This document shows, piece by piece, positions 1 to 10,116 of a stretch of DNA of 33,796 nt. Each line of letters opens with the position of its first letter. Positions within the stretch are counted from its first letter, which is position 1. Source of the DNA: Campylobacteraceae bacterium (GTDB lineage: Bacteria; Campylobacterota; Campylobacteria; Campylobacterales; Sulfurovaceae); NCBI GenBank assembly GCA_027076905.1, contig JALTGP010000099.1, positions 1 to 33,796 of the forward strand. Reading direction: 5' to 3'. Position numbers and translations under genes: made by a program. Below the pieces are notes generated by a model. The model was not told where the DNA came from. It saw only the letters and a program-made list of their open reading frames with translations, and did no database searches.

Positions 1-176
<176 letters not shown>

Positions 177-192
177 AGTTAAATGGAGAGAG

Positions 193-3141
193 TTATTTCT
201 TTCCATTTATATGTTTAAACTCATCAGTAACAAGAACTTTTTTGATATTAAAATTACAACTTGTATTCTCATCTGGAGCAGATACATTATATGTTATATA
301 TGCAACACCTGTGCCATTATAACAAGTTCTTGCATCAAAATCATTGCTACTAATATGAAAGTTAATACTACATTTAGTAGCTTCAATTTGATTTACAAAA
401 TTTGCATTTCTATACCACTCTGGTGCATTTTCATGATGAATTTTAAATGTTATATTTTGAGGATGGACGGTTCCTTTTTTTATAATAAATCCTTCTTCTG
501 GAATAGAAATTAATCCTCTTCCTCTTAGTGTATGTTTTATCACCTCACCAATTCGTGTATCTTTACCTTCTCCTGTATCATTTTCATCTTTTGGAATATA
601 TGGTTGATACCCATTTAAGTTAACCCAAATAAGAGCATCTTTACCTGTTAGGTGATAATCGTACTTATACGAGACAACAACTGTACCTTGGTCATCAAGC
701 TGATAGCTTTCTGAATCTGTGCTACCTATCCACTCACGTCCATCATCTTGACACTGGTCTTGGTAGTAGTTGTGTCCAACAGCGTAGTAGAGTTTATCTC
801 TAGTTTTACCAAAATAATCATCTTGGATTACGAGTTCATTAAAGGATTCTCCAGCTTCAATATCCCATTTCCCCATCGCTTCATAATTTTTACCTGCACC
901 AAAAACAACCAGTTTATCGGTATTTGCACCTTCGGCATTGACATACTTGAAGACATCAGACCTAGAAGATCTATTGTCCTCAAAATTGGTGGTATTCACC
1001 ACGTCATCACCTAGTGCATCTATGACCCCATTGGCACTGTTATTGGAAATATCATCTCGACCATAAAAGAGTCTTTTTGTATCGTTGGTCTCTACTCCTG
1101 AAGACTCTTTTCCATCTACTGCATATCCAACTATTGCCCCAAGAGATATATAGGGGCGTGTATTTACTCTATTTCCATACTCATCAGTTGCAGAAATAGC
1201 AAATTTCTCTTCATATTTAGCTCGGGCTTCATCTTGACTCGTACTTACATAAGAGATAGAGATGGCAGATGGTGGACCTGACATTACTCTGACATTGATG
1301 ATGGTTGATAGTTTTTTTGTCTCTTTATTAATATCTATAAATTCAACTGTTGCTTTAAGAGGAACTATACCTGAAAGTTTTTTAGATTTGATAATAAATG
1401 AGGTGCTGTTCTCATTTTTGAGTGTTAACTCATTGACTAATTTTTTATTAGTAGTATTATATATTTGAGCAATTAATGAGTTCTCTGTCTGTATATGAAT
1501 TTTTGTAAAGTTTACATCATTATTTTTTACAATATCCCCTTTTTTATCTTTAAGAGTAATAGTGAATCTTTTTTGTAGTTTTGGAATTCCCATACTAAAA
1601 TCATCATTATCTGTGTTTAAACTCAATTTATAATCTATAGGAATATAGATATTATCTGATATTTCAAAGTTAATATTGATAGGTTGGATAATTTTTCTAT
1701 CATCTTCATTTATAAATATGAGATTAGCTTTAATTGATTTTACATCAATATTTGAAATATTTTTTGGACCTATATAGTTAAAGGTTGCACGTCCTGCTTC
1801 ATTTGTAGTAGCTGTTGATGTTATAAATGTTCCTAAGTAGTTTGGTATATTACTGATTTTTACAGTTTTTCCCGCTACACCTACTCTCATACTATCTATT
1901 AAATCAATTGAAATGTTTTTCTCCTCATTTGCTTTTATTACTGTGATAGAGGTGGCATTTTGAAAGCTATATACTTCGAAAGCTTTAACTTCTTCTACCT
2001 GTACATTTTCATCTAGTTCTAAAGATTTTCTAATAGTAATTTTAAGTGTTTCATTAAGCTCTGTATCTCCATCCTTAAAACTAACTTTTAGGGTTGTAGA
2101 TTTGTTATTAACTCTATCAAGACTCTCTGGTGCTGTATATTCAAATATGGCACGACCAGCATCATTTGTAACTGTTGAAGAGCTACTAATATCACCAAAT
2201 TCACTTGGTATAGTTGTAATATATACAGTTTTACCTGACTCTCCAATTCCTAAACTGTTTACTATATCAATAGAGATATTTTTGCTTTCACCAGCATTTT
2301 TAACTACAACAGAACTTGGATTTTTAAATTGATAATTTTTTGGTGTTACTTTGGAGGCTTCAAATTTTAAATTAATATCTGTAGAGATTGTGGATAGACC
2401 TTCTCCTTGAACAATGGTTAGAGTGAGGGTTTTATTATGCACCCGAGATAAATTTTTAATAGATGTAAATTTGAAATTAGCAAATCCATTTGTATCAGTA
2501 GTTACGGATAGGTTTTCAATCTCTCCATATCTAACATCATATGTTAAAATTCTTACCTCTTCTCCTGATACACCTCTTGACTCTTTATCAATAAGTTGAA
2601 CTCTGAAGTTATAACTCGCTTCAGCCTCTTTAATAGTAAGGGGAAGAGGAGTATTGAAAAAGCTATAGGTGTTAGGCTTTGTTGAATTATTACTATTGGG
2701 GCTGATATTCATCTCTTCTGATTGATAGGTTAGTTTGTTGCTCTTGTCTTCTAGTGTCAAAATTTTTGAACTACTAATATTATAAGATTGAGGAGTACAC
2801 TCTTTGTTAAATTCAATCAAAGCAGTGACATATTGTTGTTGAAAACTTTCAGAAAAATGGATATTTTTGGGGGTCATTGAGACCTCTTTTATATTACAAG
2901 GGGTAACCTCTACTGATAAATCTTCTAAATTAACATCAACTTTTTTATCATAGTTGTTTTTGACTAAAAAATCAATACTTAAAAGATTTCTTTCTTGGTC
3001 AAAAATACTCTGTTTTGTCTCTATTTTAAGTTTATCATTACTCGAAGATGCTAAGGTGTTTGATTCCCCACCACAGGAGATTACCATAAATGCCATAATA
3101 AACATTAGGCTAATTTTTATCAAATACTGTTTTAAATTCAT
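193..3141 (-). CDS. Surface lipoprotein with tandem bacterial Ig-like (Big_1/invasin-like) repeats and an uncharacterised C-terminal region
   Basis: N-terminus MNLKQYLIKISLMFIMAFMVISCGG carries a lipobox; three similar segments of the type SxxSIDIVDSxGxGxxGKTVxIxxIPxxxGxxxSxxxTTNxAGRAxFxY. Confidence 0.75.
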   Translation of the reverse strand: MNLKQYLIKISLMFIMAFMVISCGGESNTLASSSNDKLKIETKQSIFDQERNLLSIDFLVKNNYDKKVDVNLEDLSVEVTPCNIKEVSMTPKNIHFSESFQQQYVTALIEFNKECTPQSYNISSSKILTLEDKSNKLTYQSEEMNISPNSNNSTKPNTYSFFNTPLPLTIKEAEASYNFRVQLIDKESRGVSGEEVRILTYDVRYGEIENLSVTTDTNGFANFKFTSIKNLSRVHNKTLTLTIVQGEGLSTISTDINLKFEASKVTPKNYQFKNPSSVVVKNAGESKNISIDIVNSLGIGESGKTVYITTIPSEFGDISSSSTVTNDAGRAIFEYTAPESLDRVNNKSTTLKVSFKDGDTELNETLKITIRKSLELDENVQVEEVKAFEVYSFQNATSITVIKANEEKNISIDLIDSMRVGVAGKTVKISNIPNYLGTFITSTATTNEAGRATFNYIGPKNISNIDVKSIKANLIFINEDDRKIIQPININFEISDNIYIPIDYKLSLNTDNDDFSMGIPKLQKRFTITLKDKKGDIVKNNDVNFTKIHIQTENSLIAQIYNTTNKKLVNELTLKNENSTSFIIKSKKLSGIVPLKATVEFIDINKETKKLSTIINVRVMSGPPSAISISYVSTSQDEARAKYEEKFAISATDEYGNRVNTRPYISLGAIVGYAVDGKESSGVETNDTKRLFYGRDDISNNSANGVIDALGDDVVNTTNFEDNRSSRSDVFKYVNAEGANTDKLVVFGAGKNYEAMGKWDIEAGESFNELVIQDDYFGKTRDKLYYAVGHNYYQDQCQDDGREWIGSTDSESYQLDDQGTVVVSYKYDYHLTGKDALIWVNLNGYQPYIPKDENDTGEGKDTRIGEVIKHTLRGRGLISIPEEGFIIKKGTVHPQNITFKIHHENAPEWYRNANFVNQIEATKCSINFHISSNDFDARTCYNGTGVAYITYNVSAPDENTSCNFNIKKVLVTDEFKHINGKK

Positions 3142-3152
3142 TTCTATTTTCC

Positions 3153-3677
3153 TTAATATAAATAGTTTATTCCAAATACAAATCCACTAATATCGTTGAC
3201 ACGACTAATATCAGAGATTGAGTATCTATATCCAAATTCAAAATCAATTTCTTGAATTACATTCCATGTAATACCTGCTTGACCACCATAAATAAACCCA
3301 TCTGTTGCTTGATTAATCTCATTGGTGTAGTTGACCCAACCCACATGTGCCCCTATGTAGGGTTTGAAAATAATGTTATCGGTTTCGTAGAGACTAGACC
3401 ATACAAATCTATCAAACTGTAACATGCTCTTCAAATATGATTGTCCTTTTTTATCAAAATAGTGTGCTGAGATGGTAGTTCTCCATTTTTCATTTTTAGC
3501 TCCTAGTCTAAAGCCAAACTCTACACCTTTTTGTTTTGTACTCTTTTCAATTATGGAGGTTGATTTTATCGTGCTGTATCCTGCTTCAATTCCTAGAAAC
3601 CTCTCAGAAGAGAATGAATCTTTTGCATAAATTGAGCCACTCAGTAAGATGGTTATTAATAATAACTTATTAAACAT
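3153..3677 (-). CDS. Small outer-membrane beta-barrel protein (OmpA/opacity-like)
   Basis: Signal peptide MFNKLLLITILLSGSIYA; alternating pattern with YIGAHVGWVNYT, GGQAGITWNV, FEFGYRYSI and terminal FVFGINYLY (C-terminal aromatic). Confidence 0.7.
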   Translation of the reverse strand: MFNKLLLITILLSGSIYAKDSFSSERFLGIEAGYSTIKSTSIIEKSTKQKGVEFGFRLGAKNEKWRTTISAHYFDKKGQSYLKSMLQFDRFVWSSLYETDNIIFKPYIGAHVGWVNYTNEINQATDGFIYGGQAGITWNVIQEIDFEFGYRYSISDISRVNDISGFVFGINYLY

Positions 3678-3854
3678 AATTTACAATCCTTATATATAAA
3701 ATTATTTTATATAAAACTTATTTTTTAATTAAGCTTCTTTAATTCGTTCAAATAGTACACTTATTAAAATTATATATAACTTAATATTTTGTAAGCTGTA
3801 TAATCTAATTTTTTTAATAATTTTATATTTATTTTAACTTGACAATCATTTTGA

Positions 3855-3860
3855 TATAAT
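3855..3860 (+). promoter_or_regulatory. Putative sigma70 -10 element for the symporter/anmK operon
   Basis: TATAAT in AT-rich DNA 36 nt upstream of the ATG at 3897; a TTGACA at 3839 is only 10 nt away, so it is not a canonical -35. Confidence 0.45.
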
Positions 3861-3896
3861 ATCGTCTAATAAATAATAAAATTTAAAAGGTTTTTT

Positions 3897-5405
3897 ATGC
3901 AATCAAATTTTAGTACCTTGGATTGGGCTGTATTTTTCTCATATTTTTTAGTACTGATATTAACAACGGTAGTATTGAGTCAAAACAAAATTAAAACTTC
4001 ACGTGACTACTTCACAGGAGGCAATGCTATGCCTATGTTTGCTGTAGCCATTTCTGTTCTTGCCACGTCACAATCTGCTGCCACTTTTCTAGGAGGTCCA
4101 GAGTACTCTTTTGGCAAAGATTTAACCTTTTTAGGGTTTTATGCTTCTGCTTTTTTAGCTGTATTATTTGTGGCAAAGGTACTGATTCCAAGGTTTTATG
4201 CCATTAATGCTATTACGGTATATGAGTACCTAGAACATCGCTATGGTGGAAACTCAAAACAGTATGCAGGAGTCATGTTTTTAGTGGGTCGTCTTTTTGC
4301 TAGTGGGGCAAGACTCTATATTGGTGCATTGGCAATCTCTATGATACTCTTTTCAGATATATCTGCTTTACATATTGCTATCTCTATTATCATTTTGATG
4401 ATAGGGGCATTGGCCTATACCTATTTTGGTGGAGTGAAATCTGTAATATTTTCGGATATTATTCAAGCTGTTACCTATATAGGAGCAGGGTTGGCAGTGC
4501 TTATTTATCTTTATTATAGTATGCAGGTAGACTTCTCAACACTTATGGCAACACTTAATGAGAATGATAAGCTCAAAGTAGTAGATTTTTCATTTAGTGG
4601 AGGATTTACCATCTGGACACTCCTTACAGGTTGGTTTTTACTCAATATCGCAGCCTATGGGCTTGACCAAGATATGACCCAACGGGTACTGACTTGTAAG
4701 AATAAAGATGAGGGGTCAAAATCGCTTATCTATTCCATTATCTTCACCATACCTGTGGCACTGCTCTTTATGTTGATAGGTCTTCTACTATATATTTTCT
4801 ATATGCACCCAGAGCTTTCAGGATTCAAAGCTGTTTGTGTTGACCAGCAGTTCAATGGTCAAAAGGTAACAATATTTATGCTCTATATCTTAAATGAGAT
4901 GCCAGAGGGACTACGAGGATTGGTAACTGTTGGAGCAATTGCTGCTGCTCTCTCCTCAACTAACTCAGTACTCTCAGCCATGGCTTCTGTAGCTGTAGAG
5001 GATATCTACCGTCCGTGGTTGGCAAAAGAGGGAAGAGATGAGGTACATTTCTTAAAAGTTAGCCGTATCATGGTTATCACCTTTGCCATTTTACTCTGTG
5101 GAATGGCAATGATAAGCTTCTATTGGCAACAATTTACAGAGCTTCCACTTCTTAGCTTTGCTTTGGGTGTGATGGCATTTGCATATGCTTCACTTTTGGG
5201 GGTCTATGGTGCAGCTATCTTTACCAATAGAGGAACAGATAAGACCGTACTATGGGCATTAATAGGTGGTTTTCTGACTGTATTTATCTTACAACCCTAT
5301 GTGATAGGAAATATTTTTAATATCAAAGTAGATTTTGCTATTCAGATAGTGATAGGAACTTTAATTTCATTTGGAATTATGATGATTCAAAAAGTGGAAA
5401 GATAA
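3897..5405 (+). CDS. Sodium:solute symporter (SSS) family transporter; possible amino-sugar importer from context
   Basis: 502 aa polytopic; DYFTGGNAMP, ATSQSAATFLGGPEYSF, GGVKSVIFSDIIQ, AAALSSTNSVLSAMASVAVEDIYRPW typical of the SSS family. Stop overlaps the anmK ATG (TAATG). Confidence 0.88.
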   Translation: MQSNFSTLDWAVFFSYFLVLILTTVVLSQNKIKTSRDYFTGGNAMPMFAVAISVLATSQSAATFLGGPEYSFGKDLTFLGFYASAFLAVLFVAKVLIPRFYAINAITVYEYLEHRYGGNSKQYAGVMFLVGRLFASGARLYIGALAISMILFSDISALHIAISIIILMIGALAYTYFGGVKSVIFSDIIQAVTYIGAGLAVLIYLYYSMQVDFSTLMATLNENDKLKVVDFSFSGGFTIWTLLTGWFLLNIAAYGLDQDMTQRVLTCKNKDEGSKSLIYSIIFTIPVALLFMLIGLLLYIFYMHPELSGFKAVCVDQQFNGQKVTIFMLYILNEMPEGLRGLVTVGAIAAALSSTNSVLSAMASVAVEDIYRPWLAKEGRDEVHFLKVSRIMVITFAILLCGMAMISFYWQQFTELPLLSFALGVMAFAYASLLGVYGAAIFTNRGTDKTVLWALIGGFLTVFILQPYVIGNIFNIKVDFAIQIVIGTLISFGIMMIQKVER

Positions 5406-6484
5406 TGTATTTAGGTCTAATGTCAGGTACCTCACTTGATGGGATAGATATCGCTTTATGTCAGATAGATGAGGGTGGGTGTAAATCTCTTATTTATGAG
5501 GAGTATCCTCTGCCTGATGGTATCAAAGAGAAGACGTTAGAGATGATAAATGGTGCGACGACCATTGCCAAAGTTGGAGAGTTAGATTGTCTGATTGCAG
5601 AGGGGTATGCCACGGCTGTTAATTTTTTTTTAGAGAAGCATGATATAGATAAAAATGAGATAATTGCCATTGGTTCTCATGGTCAGACGCTTTGGCATCA
5701 GCCAAATGCAGAAATTCCTTTTTCGATGCAGTTGGGAAATCCTAGTCTGTTAGCTGTACGCACAGGGATAGATGTGGTGGCAGATTTTAGGTCAAAAGAT
5801 GTGGCTCTAGGAGGGCAGGGTGCTCCCTTTGCACCTGTATTTCATAAAGAGATATTTTCTCATATTAGTAGGTGTGCGGTAGTCAATATAGGGGGGATGG
5901 CAAATATTAGTGTTTTTTCTCCGACAACTATTGGATATGATAGTGGTTGTGGTAATGTTCTGATGGATATGTGGATATCTGAGTGTAAAAATATCGGCTA
6001 TGACAAAGATGGAGCGTGGGCATCTGGTGGTAATGTTAATCATGTTTTATTAAATAATATGTTAGAAGATAAGTACTTTAGATTAAATTATCCTAAAAGT
6101 ACTGGTAGAGAGTATTTTAATAAGAGTTTTTTAAGAAAATATTTAGCACCATGTGATAAAATATCAAATATAGATATACAAGCAACACTTTTAGCCTTGA
6201 CAGTAGTCTCTATTGCCAATGAGATAGAACGATTTGATATAGGAACAGTACTTGTATGTGGTGGTGGTGCTAAAAACTCATATTTGATGCAACAGCTTAA
6301 AGAGGCATTGCCTTTGGTAGAGGTTGCTGTAACAGATGACTATGGCGTAAGAGTAGATGAGATGGAAGCAATGATATTCGCATGGTTTGCGTTCAAGCGA
6401 TTGAGAAGTGAAAAAATAGAGTTGAAAACCGTAACGGGTGCAACTGATAATATGATTTTAGGTGGAATATATGCAAAAGATTGA
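5405..6484 (+). CDS. anmK: Anhydro-N-acetylmuramic acid kinase
   Basis: MYLGLMSGTSLDGIDIAL, IGSHGQTLWHQP, VADFRSKDVALGGQGAPFAPVFH, VVNIGGMANIS, GYDSGCGNVLMD, VCGGGAKNSYLM, DEMEAMIFAWFA: AnmK signatures. Confidence 0.97.
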   Translation: MYLGLMSGTSLDGIDIALCQIDEGGCKSLIYEEYPLPDGIKEKTLEMINGATTIAKVGELDCLIAEGYATAVNFFLEKHDIDKNEIIAIGSHGQTLWHQPNAEIPFSMQLGNPSLLAVRTGIDVVADFRSKDVALGGQGAPFAPVFHKEIFSHISRCAVVNIGGMANISVFSPTTIGYDSGCGNVLMDMWISECKNIGYDKDGAWASGGNVNHVLLNNMLEDKYFRLNYPKSTGREYFNKSFLRKYLAPCDKISNIDIQATLLALTVVSIANEIERFDIGTVLVCGGGAKNSYLMQQLKEALPLVEVAVTDDYGVRVDEMEAMIFAWFAFKRLRSEKIELKTVTGATDNMILGGIYAKD

Positions 6485-7433
6485 AGCGTGGGTAGAGAGT
6501 TTAGGTTATTCTAATTATAGATTGGAGGTGGTGAGTGCTGATGCGAGTTATCGTAAATATTATCGTCTGATTTTGGAGGATGAGAAGACGTTTATTGTTA
6601 TGGACTCCTCAATACAAGTGGAGAGTATTTATCCATTTATTGATGTGAGTGTGCGTCTTTTGAAATCAAATGTTCAAATCCCACGTGTTTACTCTCAAAA
6701 TCTACAAGATGGGTATCTTCTATTGGAAGATTTGGGAAATACACATCTCATAGATATATTAAATGAGATGAGTTATAAACTGGTTTATATGAAATCTATT
6801 TCAGAGATTCTAAAGATGCAAAAAACAGATACAACAGGATTAGAACTCTATGATGAAAAGTTTCTTAATTTTGAGATGGGTCTAATGGAGGATTGGTTTT
6901 TAGAAAAACATCATAATATATATTTGTCAAAAGAAGAGAAACAGAGTTTAAACGCTATTTTAGAACTGGTAAAAGATGAGGTACTCTCTCAACCTCAAGG
7001 TTACTTCGTTCATCGTGACTTCCATTCACGAAACATTATGTTTGCTGGTCGTGGTAAAATTTGGGTAATAGATTATCAAGATGCTAGAATTGGTGCTTTG
7101 ACATATGATTTGGTTTCACTTTTAAAAGATGTCTATATTAAATTTGATATTAAATTTAGTAGAGCAAAAATGCTGGAGCTTGTTTTGGAGTTTAAACTTT
7201 TAAAAGGTAAAGAGCTTACTCATATTAGTGATGAACAACTCATCCGATGGTTTGACTTTACAGGGCTTCAGCGTCATATTAAGATTTTGGGGATTTTTGC
7301 ACGATTAAAACTTAGAGATAATAAACCTGCCTATATAAAGGATATTCCCATGACGTTGATATATATTCATGAAATGATAGAACTTTATCCCGAACTTGAA
7401 CCTTTGAAGAGAATTTTAGATAAGATTAGTTAA
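6471..7433 (+). CDS. amgK: AmgK-like aminoglycoside-phosphotransferase-family kinase (putative anomeric MurNAc/GlcNAc kinase)
   Basis: SADASYRKYYRL, FVHRDFHSRNIMF, WVIDYQDARIGALTYDLVSLLKD; position between anmK and a murU-like gene. ATG at 6471 preferred over the upstream in-frame GTG at 6462. Confidence 0.82.
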   Translation: MQKIEAWVESLGYSNYRLEVVSADASYRKYYRLILEDEKTFIVMDSSIQVESIYPFIDVSVRLLKSNVQIPRVYSQNLQDGYLLLEDLGNTHLIDILNEMSYKLVYMKSISEILKMQKTDTTGLELYDEKFLNFEMGLMEDWFLEKHHNIYLSKEEKQSLNAILELVKDEVLSQPQGYFVHRDFHSRNIMFAGRGKIWVIDYQDARIGALTYDLVSLLKDVYIKFDIKFSRAKMLELVLEFKLLKGKELTHISDEQLIRWFDFTGLQRHIKILGIFARLKLRDNKPAYIKDIPMTLIYIHEMIELYPELEPLKRILDKIS

Positions 7434-7457
7434 AAATATAACATTTTAAGGGGAAAT

Positions 7458-8105
7458 ATGACGGCAATGATATTGGCTGCGGGTTTAGGAACCCGTATGC
7501 GACCACTAACAAATCATACACCAAAACCACTACTAGAGGTAGGAGGAAAGCCTCTTATTGTATGGCACATAGAACAGCTTAAATTTAATGGATTTTCTAC
7601 TATAATTATCAATGTTGCTTATTTGGGAGATAAGATTATACAGTATCTAGGAGATGGCTCTGATTATGGTGTAAAACTTATCTTTTCTGATGAACAAAAT
7701 GAGGGAGCATTGGAGACAGCAGGTGGAATTCTTAAAGCTTTAGGACATTTAAGCGAGACTTTTTTGGTGGTTAATGGTGATATATGGACAGACTTTAGTT
7801 ATAACTCAAATTTTAAATTAGAAAAAGAGGTATTGGCTCATCTAATTTTAATAGACAACCCTACCCATAATCCAAAAGGTGATTTTCTTTTAACAAATAG
7901 CCAAAAAAGATATACCTTTTCAGGGATTGGATACTACTCTAAAAAGATGTTTAAAAATTTGAACTATGGAAAACAACCATTGGCTCCATTGCTTTTTAAA
8001 GCAGTTGAGAATGAACAGCTGAGTACGGAGTATTATGCGGGAGAGTGGTATGATATTGGTACGCCACAAAGGTTAGAGTTTTTAAATAAAAAAATTATAA
8101 GCTGA
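7458..8105 (+). CDS. murU: MurU-like nucleotidyltransferase (putative N-acetylmuramate alpha-1-phosphate uridylyltransferase)
   Basis: MTAMILAAGLGTRMRPLTNHTPKPLLEVGGKPLI, DEQNEGALETAGGILKAL, VVNGDIWTDF, YDIGTPQRLEFLN; RBS aagggg upstream of the ATG. Confidence 0.82.
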   Translation: MTAMILAAGLGTRMRPLTNHTPKPLLEVGGKPLIVWHIEQLKFNGFSTIIINVAYLGDKIIQYLGDGSDYGVKLIFSDEQNEGALETAGGILKALGHLSETFLVVNGDIWTDFSYNSNFKLEKEVLAHLILIDNPTHNPKGDFLLTNSQKRYTFSGIGYYSKKMFKNLNYGKQPLAPLLFKAVENEQLSTEYYAGEWYDIGTPQRLEFLNKKIIS

Positions 8106-8111
8106 ATTTTG

Positions 8112-10031
8112 ATGCGTTATTTTTTTTTACCCTTGTTTTTTTTACACCTATTTTTTCCTTTTTCTCTATTTGGGGGTACTTTAGAGATAGGAGAGAGAGA
8201 CTCCTATTGGGTTCTTCCTTATTGTGAGTATGCTCCTATTGATAATATGAATGATACACCAAAGGAACTTTCTCATACTGTTTGGATAAGAGATAAGAAA
8301 GAGTTAGAACTTAACCCCAAAAATAGAGGATTTTGGATAAAAGTAAAAGTTACAAATCAAGATGAAATAGAAAAAAAGCTTTTTTTTATTTCAAAGAGAA
8401 ACTATGTTTACTTTATGGAGTATTATATTGTTAATAAAAATAAAATAATAGAGAATATTCAGTTTGAAAATGAATCAATAGATAAAGATAACGCTTATAA
8501 TGGGTTGCACCGAATTTTTCCTTTGATATTAAAAGAGAATGAAGAGGTAGAGATTTTTTTCAAAGTTCAAAGTTTTAATGTGGGATTGGTCTCTTTTAAT
8601 TTAGTGACACGAGACTATATGACCAAATTCTATCAAGATTATAGTTTTTTTAAGGGTTTATACTTTGGTATCATGATTGTAATGATGCTATATAATTTGG
8701 TTTTGTATCTATTTTTTAAATTCTTCTCTTATCTTTATTATGTGTTGTATGTCGCCTTCTTCTCTCTCTATTCACTTAGCTATTCAGGATACCTGCATCA
8801 TTATACAAATTTAAGTACCACCTCTATTGAGGTATTGTTCTCTGTAGGGTATGTAGGTTTTTTAATTTTTGTTGGTTCATTTGCAAAGGAGCTGTTTTTT
8901 TCAGGTAAAGGGAATGGTTTTATAACACGTTGGATAAAATATATTCAAATCTATCTTTTAGCAATGTTAATATTTAAAGTTATTTTTATATATCAAAATA
9001 GTTTTCTCTCTATAGAGTTTGTTATTATGCTTCAAAATATGATATTACCTCTTTATTATATATTAATTTTATATTTTTTATATGAAGTCTCACAAAAGAG
9101 TAATAATAATTTAGCATTGTGGTATTTGGTATCTTGGATTGTTATTGGGGTGATAGGGTTTTTACAGTTGGCTGCGTTTCATAACATTCTCTCTTTGGAG
9201 AATGGTTTTGACCATCTTTTTGAGGGAACTATGGCGTTTGAAACACTACTTTTCTCTGTTCTTTTATCTCTTAGAATTAAAGACATAAAAAGAGAGAAAG
9301 ATGAAAAAGAGAAGCTTTTAATTCAGCAAAATAAACTGGCATCTATGGGAGAGATGATTGTTAGTATTGCCCATCAATGGAGACAACCACTTGCTGAGAT
9401 AAATGGTGTTGTGATGAATTTAGATATAGATTATCAAAATAAAAAATTAGATAATGAGAGGTTACAATCACACCTATTGGATATAGAGAACACGACACAG
9501 CACCTCTCCTCTACCATGAATGATTTTATGGATTTCTTTAATCATAAAAAAGAGGTTAACCACTTCTCTATTTTTGAACTGTTTGAACATGCTATTAAAC
9601 TAGTACAGATGTCATCCAGAGAAAAAGTGGAAATAGTGTATAATATGCAGAGTGATATTAAGATGTTTGGTTATCGGTCTGAATTGATACAGGTATTGCT
9701 CATAAGTATTAATAACTCTATGGATGCATTTATAACCAGTAAAACTAAAAAACCAAAAATAGAGTTAAGTGCCATTAGAAAAGAGGATTATGTCTATTTT
9801 ACCATAGAGGATAATGGTGGAGGGATACCTGCTAATATTTTAGATAAAATATACGAGCCATACTTTACTTCAAAACCTAAAACCCAAGGGACAGGATTGG
9901 GACTTTATATTATGAAAATAATTATAGAAAAGAGTATGCTTGGAGAACTCTCGTTGAAAAATAGTGAAGAGGGAGTTGTTTGTTATTTTAAGATTGTAAA
10001 TCTTATTTCAAGTGAAAAAATATTGGTTTAA
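8112..10031 (+). CDS. Membrane sensor histidine kinase with 7TMR-DISM-type extracellular and 7TM region
   Basis: Signal peptide, extracellular segment with VWIRDKKELELNPKNRGFWIKVKVTNQ (7TMR-DISMED2-like), about 7 TM helices, H-box MGEMIVSIAHQWRQPLAEI, N-box ISINNSMDAF, G-boxes IEDNGGGIP and GTGLGLYI. Confidence 0.88.
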   Translation: MRYFFLPLFFLHLFFPFSLFGGTLEIGERDSYWVLPYCEYAPIDNMNDTPKELSHTVWIRDKKELELNPKNRGFWIKVKVTNQDEIEKKLFFISKRNYVYFMEYYIVNKNKIIENIQFENESIDKDNAYNGLHRIFPLILKENEEVEIFFKVQSFNVGLVSFNLVTRDYMTKFYQDYSFFKGLYFGIMIVMMLYNLVLYLFFKFFSYLYYVLYVAFFSLYSLSYSGYLHHYTNLSTTSIEVLFSVGYVGFLIFVGSFAKELFFSGKGNGFITRWIKYIQIYLLAMLIFKVIFIYQNSFLSIEFVIMLQNMILPLYYILILYFLYEVSQKSNNNLALWYLVSWIVIGVIGFLQLAAFHNILSLENGFDHLFEGTMAFETLLFSVLLSLRIKDIKREKDEKEKLLIQQNKLASMGEMIVSIAHQWRQPLAEINGVVMNLDIDYQNKKLDNERLQSHLLDIENTTQHLSSTMNDFMDFFNHKKEVNHFSIFELFEHAIKLVQMSSREKVEIVYNMQSDIKMFGYRSELIQVLLISINNSMDAFITSKTKKPKIELSAIRKEDYVYFTIEDNGGGIPANILDKIYEPYFTSKPKTQGTGLGLYIMKIIIEKSMLGELSLKNSEEGVVCYFKIVNLISSEKILV

Positions 10032-10116
10032 TATTTAAAACTAATGCTATTTGTACAAAAATATTATTTTATCACTCTTAAATCACAATGTTATGGCACA
10101 ATGTATCGAAATTACA

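Noticed and set aside
3839-3860. TTGACA...TATAAT as a complete sigma70 promoter
   Set aside because: Spacing is only 10 nt, so the TTGACA is probably not a functional -35; only the -10 is retained.
5807-6043. Minus-strand ORF inside anmK
   Set aside because: Shadow of a well-supported CDS with no recognisable motif.
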